From positions 1 through 39,607 of the forward strand of contig JBFMFH010000042.1 in NCBI GenBank assembly GCA_040752275.1: 39,607 bases of DNA, written 5' to 3'. This DNA is from JBFMFH01 sp040752275 (GTDB taxonomy: Bacteria > Acidobacteriota > Vicinamibacteria > Vicinamibacterales > JAKQTR01). How positions within the stretch are numbered: position 1 is the stretch's first letter; every line of letters begins with the position of its first letter. This document shows positions 17,725 to 25,359 of this stretch, piece after piece. The notes under the pieces were generated by a model. That model had not been told where the DNA came from and did no database searches. It saw nothing but the letters and a program-made list of their open reading frames with translations. The position numbers and the translations under genes were made by a program.

Positions 17725-18663
17725 TCACACGTTCGAGTACGTCGTACGGCGGATCATGGCGTATCCCTTGATGAGCTCCTGGATGCCAACGTCCAGGGAG
17801 AATGCCGGCCGGTAGCCGGTGCGCTCGATCCTCTCGTTGGAAACGATGTAGTCCCGCCGGTCTGGATCGACACCGATCGGCGATTCCAGGAAGACGAACG
17901 ACGGCACGTGCCGCTGAATGCGCTGGCACAACTCGAGCTTCGAGAGGTTCGCGTCGGACAGCCCCACGTTGTAGATCTGTCCCCTCATCGCGTCGAAATG
18001 ATCGATCCCATGGAGGAAGGCCCGGGCGACGTCGCGGACGTGGATGAAGTTCCGCTTGAAGTGTGCCTCGAACAGGACGATGAAACGATCGACACAGGCC
18101 CGGAAGGTGAAGTCGTTGACCAACAGGTCCAGGCGCATGCGTGGGGACATGCCGAAGACCGTGGCCAGCCGGAAGCTCAGCGCCGACGGGTGGCGCTCGA
18201 GCAGAATCCGCTCGACCGCCACCTTGTCGCGGCCGTAGAGCGAGATGGGCCTGATCGGTGTCTCTTCGGTGCAGTAGGTTCCGGCTTCGCCAACGCCATA
18301 GCCGCTGTTCGTGACCGGCAGGAGCACCACCTGATCCCGGCTCAGGTGGTCGAGCATGTCGACGATGGCCTGGCGGTTGGTGGCGGTCGCGGTCACGGGA
18401 TCGCGGTCGCACAGCGGCGCCCCGACGAGGGCCGCGAGCGGAATGATGATGTCCGCCCCGGCGACGAGCGGGCGCATGGTCTCCATCGACCGCACGTCAC
18501 CGCGGATGAGCGAGAACGCGGGATGGTAGCAGACCGCCGCCAGGCTGTCCTGGTGGTACATGAAGTTGTCGACGACCGTCACCGCGAAGCCGCGTTCGAG
18601 CAACGCGGGGACGAGTGTCGACCCGAGGTACCCCGCGCCCCCGGTCACGAGGATCCTGGTCAT
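17725..18663 (-). CDS. NAD-dependent SDR of the sugar epimerase/dehydratase/reductase family
   Basis: 312 residues. It begins MTRILVTGGAGYLGSTLV with the GxxGxxG motif, has NSGYG as the Ser/Thr region and YGRDK as YxxxK, and contains FKRNFIHVRDVARAF and YNVGLSDANLSK. The ATG at 18663 shares ATGA with the stop of the ColD-like gene, indicating coupled translation. By analogy with YerF in yersiniose synthesis it could reduce a branched keto-sugar made by the ColD-like and E1-like enzymes. It could instead be a 4-epimerase or 4,6-dehydratase. The frame upstream of 18663 is open but antisense-like and overlaps the dehydratase gene. Confidence 0.82.
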   Translation of the reverse strand: MTRILVTGGAGYLGSTLVPALLERGFAVTVVDNFMYHQDSLAAVCYHPAFSLIRGDVRSMETMRPLVAGADIIIPLAALVGAPLCDRDPVTATATNRQAIVDMLDHLSRDQVVLLPVTNSGYGVGEAGTYCTEETPIRPISLYGRDKVAVERILLERHPSALSFRLATVFGMSPRMRLDLLVNDFTFRACVDRFIVLFEAHFKRNFIHVRDVARAFLHGIDHFDAMRGQIYNVGLSDANLSKLELCQRIQRHVPSFVFLESPIGVDPDRRDYIVSNERIERTGYRPAFSLDVGIQELIKGYAMIRRTTYSNV

Positions 18664-19847
18664 GAAGCCGCCTCCGGTCGCGCAGGCACTGCCGATCGAT
18701 CGAGCACCTCCCGGAGCCGTGCAATCTCGACGGTCAGGTCGCGCGGGTGGTTTCCCACGAAGAAACCATGGTCGTGCGCCAGATTCGCGTTCGTCAGCGC
18801 GCCGACCGTGTCGTAGTCGAAATACCGAATCGCCTCGTGTCGCGGAAAGCAGCCGCCCGTGATCATGCGGAAGCCGATCCCGGCCTCCCGAAGCGCCGTC
18901 ATGATCTGGGCGCGGTCGATGCGCAGATGCGGGTTGAGAATCAGCGTGAAGGAGAACCACGAACTGCGTCCGTGTTCCCGCTGGATGATGAATCGTTCGT
19001 CGCCATCGAAGAGACCGACGAACTGTGCCGCGTTCGCGCGCCGGCGTTCAATCATCGCGTCGAGCTTCTTGAGCTGCTCCAGCCCGACGGCGCCGCAGAT
19101 CTCGAGCGGCCGGACGTTGTAGCCGGGCATCACGAAGCGATAGGCCTCGAAGAAGCCTTCCGGCGTCTGGGAATCGTGAGCGCCCGGAAGATCTCGCGCC
19201 CAGCCGTGATTGCGAATCACGCGTGCCAGGTAGTCGAGCTCCGCGTCGTCGGTCAGGAGCAGGCCTCCCTCCATCGTCGAGATGTGATGGGAGAAGAACG
19301 TGCTGAACGTGTTCACGTGGCCGAACGTGCCACAGGGACGGCCCTGTAGACTGGCGCCCATCGACTCGCAGTTGTCCTCGAAGAGATAGAGGCCGTGCCG
19401 GTCGCAGAACGCCCGGATCACGTCGAGCTCGGCCGGATTGCCGAGGATGCTGACGGCCACCACCATGCGCGTCCTGGGCGTGAGCGCCGCCTCGAGCTGC
19501 GACGCGTCCATGTTCAGCGTGTGGAGATCCACGTCGAGGAACCGCAGGCGGAGGCCGTACTGCTGCAGTGGGTGAAACGTCGTGGCCCAGGAGATGGCGG
19601 GGACGATGACCTCGTCACCGCGGCGAAGCGGGCGATCCTTCTTGTGAAAGAGCGCGGCGACCCCGACAAGGTTCGCCGATGAACCCGAGTTGAGCATCAC
19701 CGCGTGCGCCACGCCGAAACGCGCCGCGAACGCCACTTCGAACTGACGGACGTGCTCACCCATGGTGAACCGACCTTCCGCCAGCACGCGGTTGATCGCG
19801 TCGATCTCTTCGGGTCCCCAGGTCGTGCTCGCCAGATCGTAGAACAT
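18660..19847 (-). CDS. colD: ColD-like PLP-dependent NDP-4-keto-6-deoxysugar 3-dehydratase
   Basis: 395 residues, close to E. coli ColD (388). It is in the DegT/DnrJ/EryC1 fold family, but the position of the PLP-binding Lys is His: the motif is SHHISTMEGG at 186-195, with His188 in the ColD-type catalytic-base position. Other ColD-like blocks are LASTTWGPEEIDAI, RFTMGEHVRQFE, NSGSSANL, DEVIVPAISWATT, LFEDNCESMGA, PGYNVRPLE and FVGNHP. ColD removes the C3 hydroxyl of GDP-4-keto-6-deoxymannose using glutamate and PLP. RfbH-type enzymes do the same on CDP sugars but carry an iron-sulfur cluster, for which no Cys set is seen here. The nucleotide on the natural substrate is uncertain: CDP is supplied in this operon, while GDP is the ColD norm. 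Confidence 0.88.
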   Translation of the reverse strand: MFYDLASTTWGPEEIDAINRVLAEGRFTMGEHVRQFEVAFAARFGVAHAVMLNSGSSANLVGVAALFHKKDRPLRRGDEVIVPAISWATTFHPLQQYGLRLRFLDVDLHTLNMDASQLEAALTPRTRMVVAVSILGNPAELDVIRAFCDRHGLYLFEDNCESMGASLQGRPCGTFGHVNTFSTFFSHHISTMEGGLLLTDDAELDYLARVIRNHGWARDLPGAHDSQTPEGFFEAYRFVMPGYNVRPLEICGAVGLEQLKKLDAMIERRRANAAQFVGLFDGDERFIIQREHGRSSWFSFTLILNPHLRIDRAQIMTALREAGIGFRMITGGCFPRHEAIRYFDYDTVGALTNANLAHDHGFFVGNHPRDLTVEIARLREVLDRSAVPARPEAAS

Positions 19848-19879
19848 GTCAGGTCCGTGAGCGGAAGAGAGGGCGCGCC

Positions 19880-20920
19880 CTACGCGTGGCGCACGACGTC
19901 GATCGCCGTGGAGGCGATGAGCGCCGCATCCGGATAGTAGAACTGTTCGAGCGCGTGCCCGGCCGGCGTGGGGATGTCCGGCAGGCCGACCCTGGCGACC
20001 GGCGCCCTGAGCGCGGCAAAGCCCCGTTCGGCCGCCAGGCACCCGACCTCGGCGCAGACCCCGCCTTTCATCCAGGCCGTGTCGACCACCACCAGGCGAC
20101 CGGTCTTCCTGAGCGATTCGAGGATCGTCTCTTCATCGAGCGGTTTGATCGTGCGCAGATCGATGATCTCCGCCTCGATCCCCTCTGCAGCCAGGCGTGT
20201 TGCCGCCTGCAGCGCCAGCTCGATGGCGTGGGACGCACCGACAAGCGTCACGTCGCGGCCCGGGCGCCGGCAGATAGCCTTGCCGATGGGAACGCGATAG
20301 AAGCCCTCGGGCACGACGCCGTCCTTCCTCATCAGCCACCGGTGCTCGAAGACGCATACTGGGTTGTTGTCCAGGATCGCCGAGAGCAGCAGGCCCTTGG
20401 CGTCGTAGGGTGTGCTCGGCATCACGATCTTGAGTCCGGGCACGCCGAGGAGCAGCCCCTGAATCGCCTGCGAGTGCTGGGCACCTGATCCCCAACCCCG
20501 ACCGATGGCCGCCCACACGACCATGGGAACGCTGGTCTGGCCATTGTCCATGAAATGGAACTTCGCGGCGTGCGTCACCAGCTGATTGAACGCGAGCAGG
20601 ACGAAGTCCGGCCGGTTGTGCATGTAGACGGGCCTCATCCCATTCATCGCCGCGCCGCAGGAGACGCCCATCATCGACTCTTCGGACAGCGGGGTGTCGA
20701 ACACGCGGTGGCGTCCGAATCGCTCCTGCAGTCCCCGAGTCGTGCCGAACATCGCCGAGGGATCATCGACCCCCTGGCCGAGGACGAACACGGAGGCATC
20801 GTCGTGGAGCGCCAGGGCGAGGGCCTCGTTGATGGCCTGTCCGTAGCCGACGACCCGTCCCTCGCTCGGATCGGGACGGTCGTAGACCAGCGAGTTGACG
20901 AGTCCCTCATCCCAGGGCAT
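19880..20920 (-). CDS. pyruvate-dehydrogenase E1-beta-like / transketolase C-terminal-like subunit
   Basis: 346 residues from ATG 20920, which has a GGGTGAG ribosome-binding site about 7 nt upstream; an in-frame GTG at 20932 is the alternative. The transketolase pyrimidine domain shows GYGQAINEALALAL, FVLGQGVDDPSAMFGTT, DTPLSEESMMGVSCGAAM and AAKFHFMDNGQTSVPMV. The C-terminal transketolase domain has VTLVGASHAIELAL, IDLRTIKPLDEETI and VVVDTAWMKGG. It pairs with the alpha subunit encoded 17 nt upstream to form a ThDP enzyme. No E2, E3 or acetoin-specific genes are present, so a stand-alone two-carbon transfer onto a keto-sugar is favoured over an oxidative dehydrogenase complex. This reading is inferred from context. 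Confidence 0.87.
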   Translation of the reverse strand: MPWDEGLVNSLVYDRPDPSEGRVVGYGQAINEALALALHDDASVFVLGQGVDDPSAMFGTTRGLQERFGRHRVFDTPLSEESMMGVSCGAAMNGMRPVYMHNRPDFVLLAFNQLVTHAAKFHFMDNGQTSVPMVVWAAIGRGWGSGAQHSQAIQGLLLGVPGLKIVMPSTPYDAKGLLLSAILDNNPVCVFEHRWLMRKDGVVPEGFYRVPIGKAICRRPGRDVTLVGASHAIELALQAATRLAAEGIEAEIIDLRTIKPLDEETILESLRKTGRLVVVDTAWMKGGVCAEVGCLAAERGFAALRAPVARVGLPDIPTPAGHALEQFYYPDAALIASTAIDVVRHA

Positions 20921-20937
20921 GGTGTGTCTCACCCGTC

Positions 20938-21975
20938 TCAGTCGGCATAGACGTACCGCATCAGGTCGTCGCGGCTCGGTAGCGGGCTGGCGAGCGCGAA
21001 GGCAAACGCCTCGGCGATCTCAGCCGCGATGGTCCGCTCGAGTGCGCTCACAGCCTCGTTGTCGAGCACCCTCAATCGGAGAAGGTGTTCGGCGAACATC
21101 GCCACAGGACACACCGACTCCCATGCCTGCCGCTCGCCTTCGGCCCGGTAGCCCGTTGCCGAGTCGTCACCCGCCCCACCATGGGCACGGAACCGGTAGA
21201 CCGGCGCTTCGATGAAGGTCGGCCCGCCGCCCGACCGGGCCTGGGCGACGGCCTCGGTCGCGGCCTGGTAGACAGCGAGCACGTTCATGCCATCGACCCG
21301 GGTCGCGGGAATCCGGTGCGCCGCAGCCCAGGTGCACAGGTCGCGCTCGGGCTGACGGGTGGCGAGTGGGGACTGCACCGAGTAGAAGTTGTTCTCGCAG
21401 AAGAAGACGATCGGCACCTGCTTCAGCGCCGCGAAATTCAGGCTCTCCGACGTCACGCCCTCTTCGGTCGTGGCATCGCCGAGAAACACCACCACGACCC
21501 GGTCCTCGCCCTTCATCTGTGCCGCCAACGCGGCCCCGGTGGCGATCGGGACCGCGCCACCGACGATGGCCGAGGTCCCGGCCACGCCTGCGCGCTTGTC
21601 GATGAGGTGCATCGACCCTCCCCGGGACCCGGCGCATCCGTTGAGCCGGCAGTGCATCTCGCACAGCATGGCCTTGAGGTCGCCTCCCTTGGCGAGATAC
21701 GCGCCGTGCGTGCGGTGACTCGTGTACACCAGATCGTCCTGGCGCAGCGCGGCGGCGCAGCCCACCGCGGCGGCCTCCTGGCCGATCACCAGGTGGATCG
21801 GCGTCTTCATCTCGTCCTCGCGGTACCGGCGCTCGATCTCCTCCTCGATTCGGCGAATCCTGAGCATGGAACGAAAGAGCATTCGGAGCATGTCCGGGTG
21901 GTGTGCCCGCGCAAAGGCCTCGAATCCGCGTATTCCCTGGCCCCGATACGGGTAGCGAACGCCGACGTCAGCCAT
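20938..21975 (-). CDS. pyruvate-dehydrogenase E1-alpha-like ThDP-binding subunit
   Basis: 345 codons. It contains the ThDP-magnesium motif as GDATTEEG at 166-173 followed by CENN at 193-196, which fits the GDG-x(about 27)-NN pattern with a Gly-to-Ala change. Also visible are IGQEAAAVG, YTSHRTHGAYL, SRGGSMHL and RFRAHGGAGDD. Together with the following E1-beta-like gene it makes a complete E1 heterotetramer. E1-type pairs act as sugar two-carbon transferases in some pathways, such as AviB1/AviB2 in avilamycin. The upstream stop of the kinase gene is 7 nt away and the downstream ColD-like gene suggests a joint pathway. Confidence 0.88.
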   Translation of the reverse strand: MADVGVRYPYRGQGIRGFEAFARAHHPDMLRMLFRSMLRIRRIEEEIERRYREDEMKTPIHLVIGQEAAAVGCAAALRQDDLVYTSHRTHGAYLAKGGDLKAMLCEMHCRLNGCAGSRGGSMHLIDKRAGVAGTSAIVGGAVPIATGAALAAQMKGEDRVVVVFLGDATTEEGVTSESLNFAALKQVPIVFFCENNFYSVQSPLATRQPERDLCTWAAAHRIPATRVDGMNVLAVYQAATEAVAQARSGGGPTFIEAPVYRFRAHGGAGDDSATGYRAEGERQAWESVCPVAMFAEHLLRLRVLDNEAVSALERTIAAEIAEAFAFALASPLPSRDDLMRYVYAD

Positions 21976-21982
21976 GAAACGG

Positions 21983-22978
21983 CTACAACCCCACGGGCTG
22001 ATACAGGACGATTCGAGTGCCCGACGACTCGAACCTGATCGGAACGGTAATCAGACCGCGCAGGGCCGCAATGACACGCTCGCGATCCTGCGGCTCGATA
22101 AACAGCAGCATGAACCCGCCACCGCCCGCGCCGAGCAATTTTCCGCCGACGGCACCCGCCTGCCTCGCCGCCTCGTAGAGATTGTCGATGACGGGCATCG
22201 ACACCAGCGGCGACAGCGTGCGCTTGATCTTCCACGCTTCGTTGAGGAGCCGTCCGAACTCGACGAGGTCCGTCGCGGGCGATGACAGGATGGCGATCGC
22301 GCGATCTACCATCTGCTGAACCGCGCGCAGCTCTTCGACCAGTCCGCTGAAGTTGTCGACTTGCCTCCGCGCGACCTCGGCGGCGATGCGGGACACCCCA
22401 GTGTACACGAGAAGCAGCCGATCCTGCAGCGCCTCCAGCCGTTGGCGAGGGAGGATCATTGGATCGACCCGATACGCGCCGTCCTGCCTGAACGTGATGT
22501 GGTTGAAGCCGCCGTACGCCGTGCTGATCTGATCCTGTGACCCAACGGCCTCGCGCAGGACGTCCTGCTCGATCTGAATCGCCTCGTTCGCGAGCCGCTC
22601 TTTCGACGTGTACCGTCCATCGAGCGCGTGGATCGCATTGATCAGCCCCACGGTGAACGCCGAGCTCGATCCGAGGCCGGATCGCGCCGGCAGGTCACCG
22701 TCGTGGTGGATCTCGAGCCCTGTCGCAACGGCCAGCCGCGTGAGAACCGCTCGGACGGCAGGGTGCTGGATCTTGTCGATCTCCTTGACGTTCTCGACGA
22801 TCGAGTAGACGATTCGAAAACGGTGATCGAAGAATGGTGGGAGCTCCCGAACGCTGATGTAGCAGTACTTGTCGATGGTGGTCGACAGGACCGCGCCACC
22901 GTGCTCGCGGTACCAGCCGGGGTAATCGGTGCCTCCCCCGAAGAACGACACGCGGAATGGCGTCCGACTGATGATCAT
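21983..22978 (-). CDS. hddA: HddA-like D-glycero-D-manno-heptose 7-phosphate kinase (GHMP kinase)
   Basis: 331 codons, near the family's 340. The N-terminus ISRTPFRVSFFGGGTDYPGW is the HddA-type opening. The GHMP ATP-binding loop is LPARSGLGSSSAFTVGL and motif 3 is KLLGAGGGGFMLLF. AVGSQDQISTAYGGFN is also typical. HddA phosphorylates the anomeric carbon of heptose 7-phosphate on the way to GDP-manno-heptose. GmhA- and GmhB-like partners are at 31-32 kb. L-fucose/other sugar kinases of the GHMP family are alternatives. The ATG overlaps the GT2 stop by four bases (ATGA). Confidence 0.85.
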   Translation of the reverse strand: MIISRTPFRVSFFGGGTDYPGWYREHGGAVLSTTIDKYCYISVRELPPFFDHRFRIVYSIVENVKEIDKIQHPAVRAVLTRLAVATGLEIHHDGDLPARSGLGSSSAFTVGLINAIHALDGRYTSKERLANEAIQIEQDVLREAVGSQDQISTAYGGFNHITFRQDGAYRVDPMILPRQRLEALQDRLLLVYTGVSRIAAEVARRQVDNFSGLVEELRAVQQMVDRAIAILSSPATDLVEFGRLLNEAWKIKRTLSPLVSMPVIDNLYEAARQAGAVGGKLLGAGGGGFMLLFIEPQDRERVIAALRGLITVPIRFESSGTRIVLYQPVGL

Positions 22979-23970
22979 GCTGTCCCCACCGAGCGATTCC
23001 GACCAGCCTCCTTGCGTCTCACGCGCCTGCCGTCGCCGCGGGCGGGCAGAAGCGAGTAGAGCCCTGCGGCTTTGACGAGCGTGGCGACGAACGTCCGCGT
23101 GAGGATCAGTCGCGGGCGTAGGGCGATCCCCTTCCAGGCCAGGCGCATCGGGATGCGGAAATAGCGTCCCGCGAGTTGACTGCTGTAGTTCAGGTACAGT
23201 CTCGCGAGAGCGCGCTTCTTGAGCGCGGCGAGATCGATACGGGAGTACCCGTCGCTGTGAAAGGCGTCGATCGCCCTCTCACACTCGCGAATATAGGCCT
23301 GACAGTGGTTCAGTCCGTAGCTGATCTCGCCATCGTGAACCATGAAATCGGCCATGACGATGGGGACGTGCTTGAGAGGGTGGCGGGCGCCGACATACAC
23401 CCACAGCCCGAAGTCACCGATCCGATCGAAATAGGACCGCAGATGCTCGTCGAGGACGCCGTCGGACTTGAGGGCGTCCATTCTGACGAACGCCGCGCAC
23501 GGCGAGATGAAGTCCTCGGAGCAGAAGATGTCTTCGAACGAGACCTGGCGCTTCTTCTCGATCCGGATTTCCCGATAGCGGGAATCCACGGTGCGAAAAT
23601 CGCCATAGATGGCTCCCGCATCCGGGAACGCGCGAAACGCGTCGACGACGCGTGAGACGACGTGGCGGTCGTGGAATCTCTCGTCTGACAGAAGGAGACA
23701 GAAGAGGTCGCCCGTGGCTCTCGCCAGGGCCTTGTGGAAGGCGTCCATCGGCCCCAGGTCCGGCTCCGAATAGATGCGGGCCCGGTCACCATACTTCGCG
23801 AGAACGTCGAGCGTGTTGTCCTGGGACTCGCCGTCCTGGACGATGTGCTCGAGATTCGGGTAGTCCTGCTTGATCACGCTCCGAACGCACTCGTCGATGC
23901 ACCACGCTCGGTCCTTGCACATGGTGATGACCGACACGCGTGGTGTGTTCGGAAGGGGTTCCAGGGGCAT
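22975..23970 (-). CDS. glycosyltransferase family 2, first gene of the 24-kb operon
   Basis: 331 residues from ATG 23970. GT-A signature: VSVITMCKDRAWCIDECVRSV, seen in two parts, then HIVQDGESQDNTLDVL, GPMDAFHKALARATGDL and LLSDERF as the metal-binding acidic site. FIAPCAAF-like and DRIGDFGLWV segments match the acceptor side. The frame is open for another 450 nt upstream, but that stretch lacks protein-like composition and contains the promoter candidate, so ATG 23970 is preferred. The C-terminal 90 residues are basic with an amphipathic helix. Donor and acceptor are unknown. Confidence 0.86.
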   Translation of the reverse strand: MPLEPLPNTPRVSVITMCKDRAWCIDECVRSVIKQDYPNLEHIVQDGESQDNTLDVLAKYGDRARIYSEPDLGPMDAFHKALARATGDLFCLLLSDERFHDRHVVSRVVDAFRAFPDAGAIYGDFRTVDSRYREIRIEKKRQVSFEDIFCSEDFISPCAAFVRMDALKSDGVLDEHLRSYFDRIGDFGLWVYVGARHPLKHVPIVMADFMVHDGEISYGLNHCQAYIRECERAIDAFHSDGYSRIDLAALKKRALARLYLNYSSQLAGRYFRIPMRLAWKGIALRPRLILTRTFVATLVKAAGLYSLLPARGDGRRVRRKEAGRNRSVGTA

Positions 23971-24069
23971 TCGTAAGCTACCGCCCTGTCGGTCCCACCA
24001 CAGCCGGATGCTGTCGGACCGGTGGTGTCTGGAGAGTGTCGCCCGCGAGCAGTACCGAGGCTCGCCGGC

Positions 24070-24089
24070 TCGCCCTGAGCCGAGGGCGA
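24070..24089. repeat. 7-bp stem hairpin in the operon leader
   Basis: TCGCCCT (24070-24076) pairs with AGGGCGA (24083-24089) around a 6-nt loop. It lies in the predicted leader of the minus operon. It could be an attenuation element or a copy of a small dispersed palindrome; there is no U-run. Confidence 0.4.
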
Positions 24090-24111
24090 AGCCTGGTGAC
24101 GATGTTCGACA

Positions 24112-24141
24112 ATTGAACACCGGCGGAGCCGACTCTGTCAA
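24112..24141 (-). promoter_or_regulatory. sigma-70-type promoter candidate for the minus-strand operon
   Basis: On the minus strand a perfect -35 hexamer TTGACA (24141-24136) is followed after 18 nt by TTCAAT (24117-24112), a 4/6 match to TATAAT. Transcription would begin near 24105, giving a leader of about 135 nt before ATG 23970. Confidence 0.5.
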
Positions 24142-24222
24142 GCGGTTGCGCGAGTTTCGCCGCTGCCCCACTCCCATGGTAGGCTTCGGGGGGTGTTGCT
24201 CAGTTGAGACTTGTCCTCCGAA

Positions 24223-24234
24223 AGACCGCGGTCT
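24223..24234. promoter_or_regulatory. 12-bp perfect palindrome, operator candidate
   Basis: AGACCGCGGTCT is its own reverse complement and lies about 80 bp upstream of the minus promoter candidate, in a non-coding divergent region. It may be an operator; the sequence alone does not identify a binding protein. Confidence 0.3.
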
Positions 24235-24391
24235 CGGTGGCTCGAGTGCGAGACTCCGTGCGCCGACCAGGCGCACGCCGGGCATCGGGCCGGATCCGCA
24301 GCGAGCTGCGTGCGCCAGACGGAAGAGTCCTGTTGAGGCCTGACCCCGCGTGAACGTGGCGCTCCCCTCAATCGGTGGCAACGGAGGCGCG

Positions 24392-25303
24392 ATGAACTCC
24401 ACCCTCTCCGTCGTCATCGTCAACTACAACGCCGGCAAGCATCTCCGGCGCTGCTTGCAGTCGATCGTGGAGAACGTGCGGGACATGCCATGGGAGGCCG
24501 TGGTCGTCGACAACTGCTCGATCGACCGCAGCGAGGAAGCTGTCCCACAGTTCGCGCCTCAGGTGACGCTCATCCGGAACGCATCCAACCTCGGGTTCGG
24601 TCGCGCCGCCAATCAGGGTGCAGCCGCCACGACCGGACGCTACTGTCTGTTCCTCAACCCGGATACTCTGCTGACACCCGGCGCGTTGCAGCGGCTGTGC
24701 GGCGGTCTCGAGCATCAGGCCGATTGCGCGGTCATCGCCCCCTCGGTCGTCAACGTCGACGGAACGCTGCAGGGAAACGCGCGCGGCGATCCGACGATGC
24801 TGACAGGCCTTTTCGGGCGCACGTCACTCCTTCGACGGGCGTTCCCGGGGGCTGCCATCGCGCGGCGGAACGTCGTCACGGACACCGCATCGCCTCCAGG
24901 CGAAGCGGGCCTGGTCGTCGACTGGGTCAGCGGATCTTGTATGCTCGTCCGGAGAGACGCTTTCGATCGCCACCACGGGTTCGACGAGCGCTTCTTCATG
25001 TACTGGGAAGACGCGGATCTCTGTCGTCGAATCCGGGCGTCCGGCCAGACCGTCCGTTACCTGCCCGAGGCTCGGGTCATCCACCGGGTTGGCCGCTCGA
25101 GCCGCACCGTGCCGGCACTCGCCGTTCGGGCGTTCCACCGCAGTGCCTATCTGTACTACCGCCAGTATGTGTCGTCCTCACGCTGGCAGTCGGCAGCCGC
25201 GTTCTTCCTGCTTCACGCCCGCTGTCAATGGCACCTCGGCCAACTGGCCATCCGAGGCCACGCGAGCGCGCTCGAGGAGCGCGACGACGTCACGATTCCG
25301 TGA
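24392..25303 (+). CDS. glycosyltransferase family 2 (rhamnosyltransferase-like)
   Basis: 303 residues. ATG 24392 is chosen because GGAGG ends 4 nt upstream; an in-frame ATG at 24350 lacks this. The GT-A domain is clear: LSVVIVNYNAGKHLRRCL, VVDNCSIDRSEEAV, NLGFGRAANQGAA and FLNPDTLL (NPD as the metal-binding DxD equivalent). DWVSGSCMLVRRDAF and YWEDADLCRRI mark the acceptor and catalytic region, as in WbbL-type rhamnosyltransferases. It stands alone on the plus strand and converges on the fcl-like gene with a 56-nt gap. The donor is not identified. Confidence 0.88.
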   Translation: MNSTLSVVIVNYNAGKHLRRCLQSIVENVRDMPWEAVVVDNCSIDRSEEAVPQFAPQVTLIRNASNLGFGRAANQGAAATTGRYCLFLNPDTLLTPGALQRLCGGLEHQADCAVIAPSVVNVDGTLQGNARGDPTMLTGLFGRTSLLRRAFPGAAIARRNVVTDTASPPGEAGLVVDWVSGSCMLVRRDAFDRHHGFDERFFMYWEDADLCRRIRASGQTVRYLPEARVIHRVGRSSRTVPALAVRAFHRSAYLYYRQYVSSSRWQSAAAFFLLHARCQWHLGQLAIRGHASALEERDDVTIP

Positions 25304-25359
25304 TGGCCTCGGAATGACCGGGGAGGCGCAGGTCGGGCACGCGTGTGCGCCGGGTCGGC

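Larger units (their letters stand above)
23971..24391. promoter_or_regulatory. divergent intergenic control region
   Basis: This 421-nt gap separates the start of the long minus-strand operon from the plus-strand GT2 gene. No convincing coding sequence is seen. It holds a minus-strand promoter candidate (24112-24141), a hairpin in the transcribed leader (24070-24089) and a 12-bp perfect palindrome (24223-24234). A strong GGAGG ribosome-binding site for the plus gene is at 24383-24387. A plus-strand promoter is not clear. Confidence 0.6.

Noticed and set aside
18664..18960. Longer form of the SDR gene starting at 18960
   Set aside because: The extension lies within the ColD-like coding sequence in another frame; ATG 18663 with the ATGA overlap and the canonical Rossmann start is far better.
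19880..21975. Reading the E1 pair as a housekeeping pyruvate or acetoin dehydrogenase
   Set aside because: No E2, E3 or AcoX gene is adjacent and the genes are in a nucleotide-sugar operon. This remains an alternative but is less likely.
23971..24423. N-terminal extension of the first GT2 gene up to 24423
   Set aside because: The 151 extra residues are Arg/Ser/Pro-rich and unlike a GT2 N-terminus, and they overlap the promoter candidate and the start of the divergent gene.
25304..25359. Rho-independent terminator between the convergent GT2 and fcl-like genes
   Set aside because: Only a 4-bp GCAC/GTGC stem near 25337-25348 with no T-run; too weak to call.
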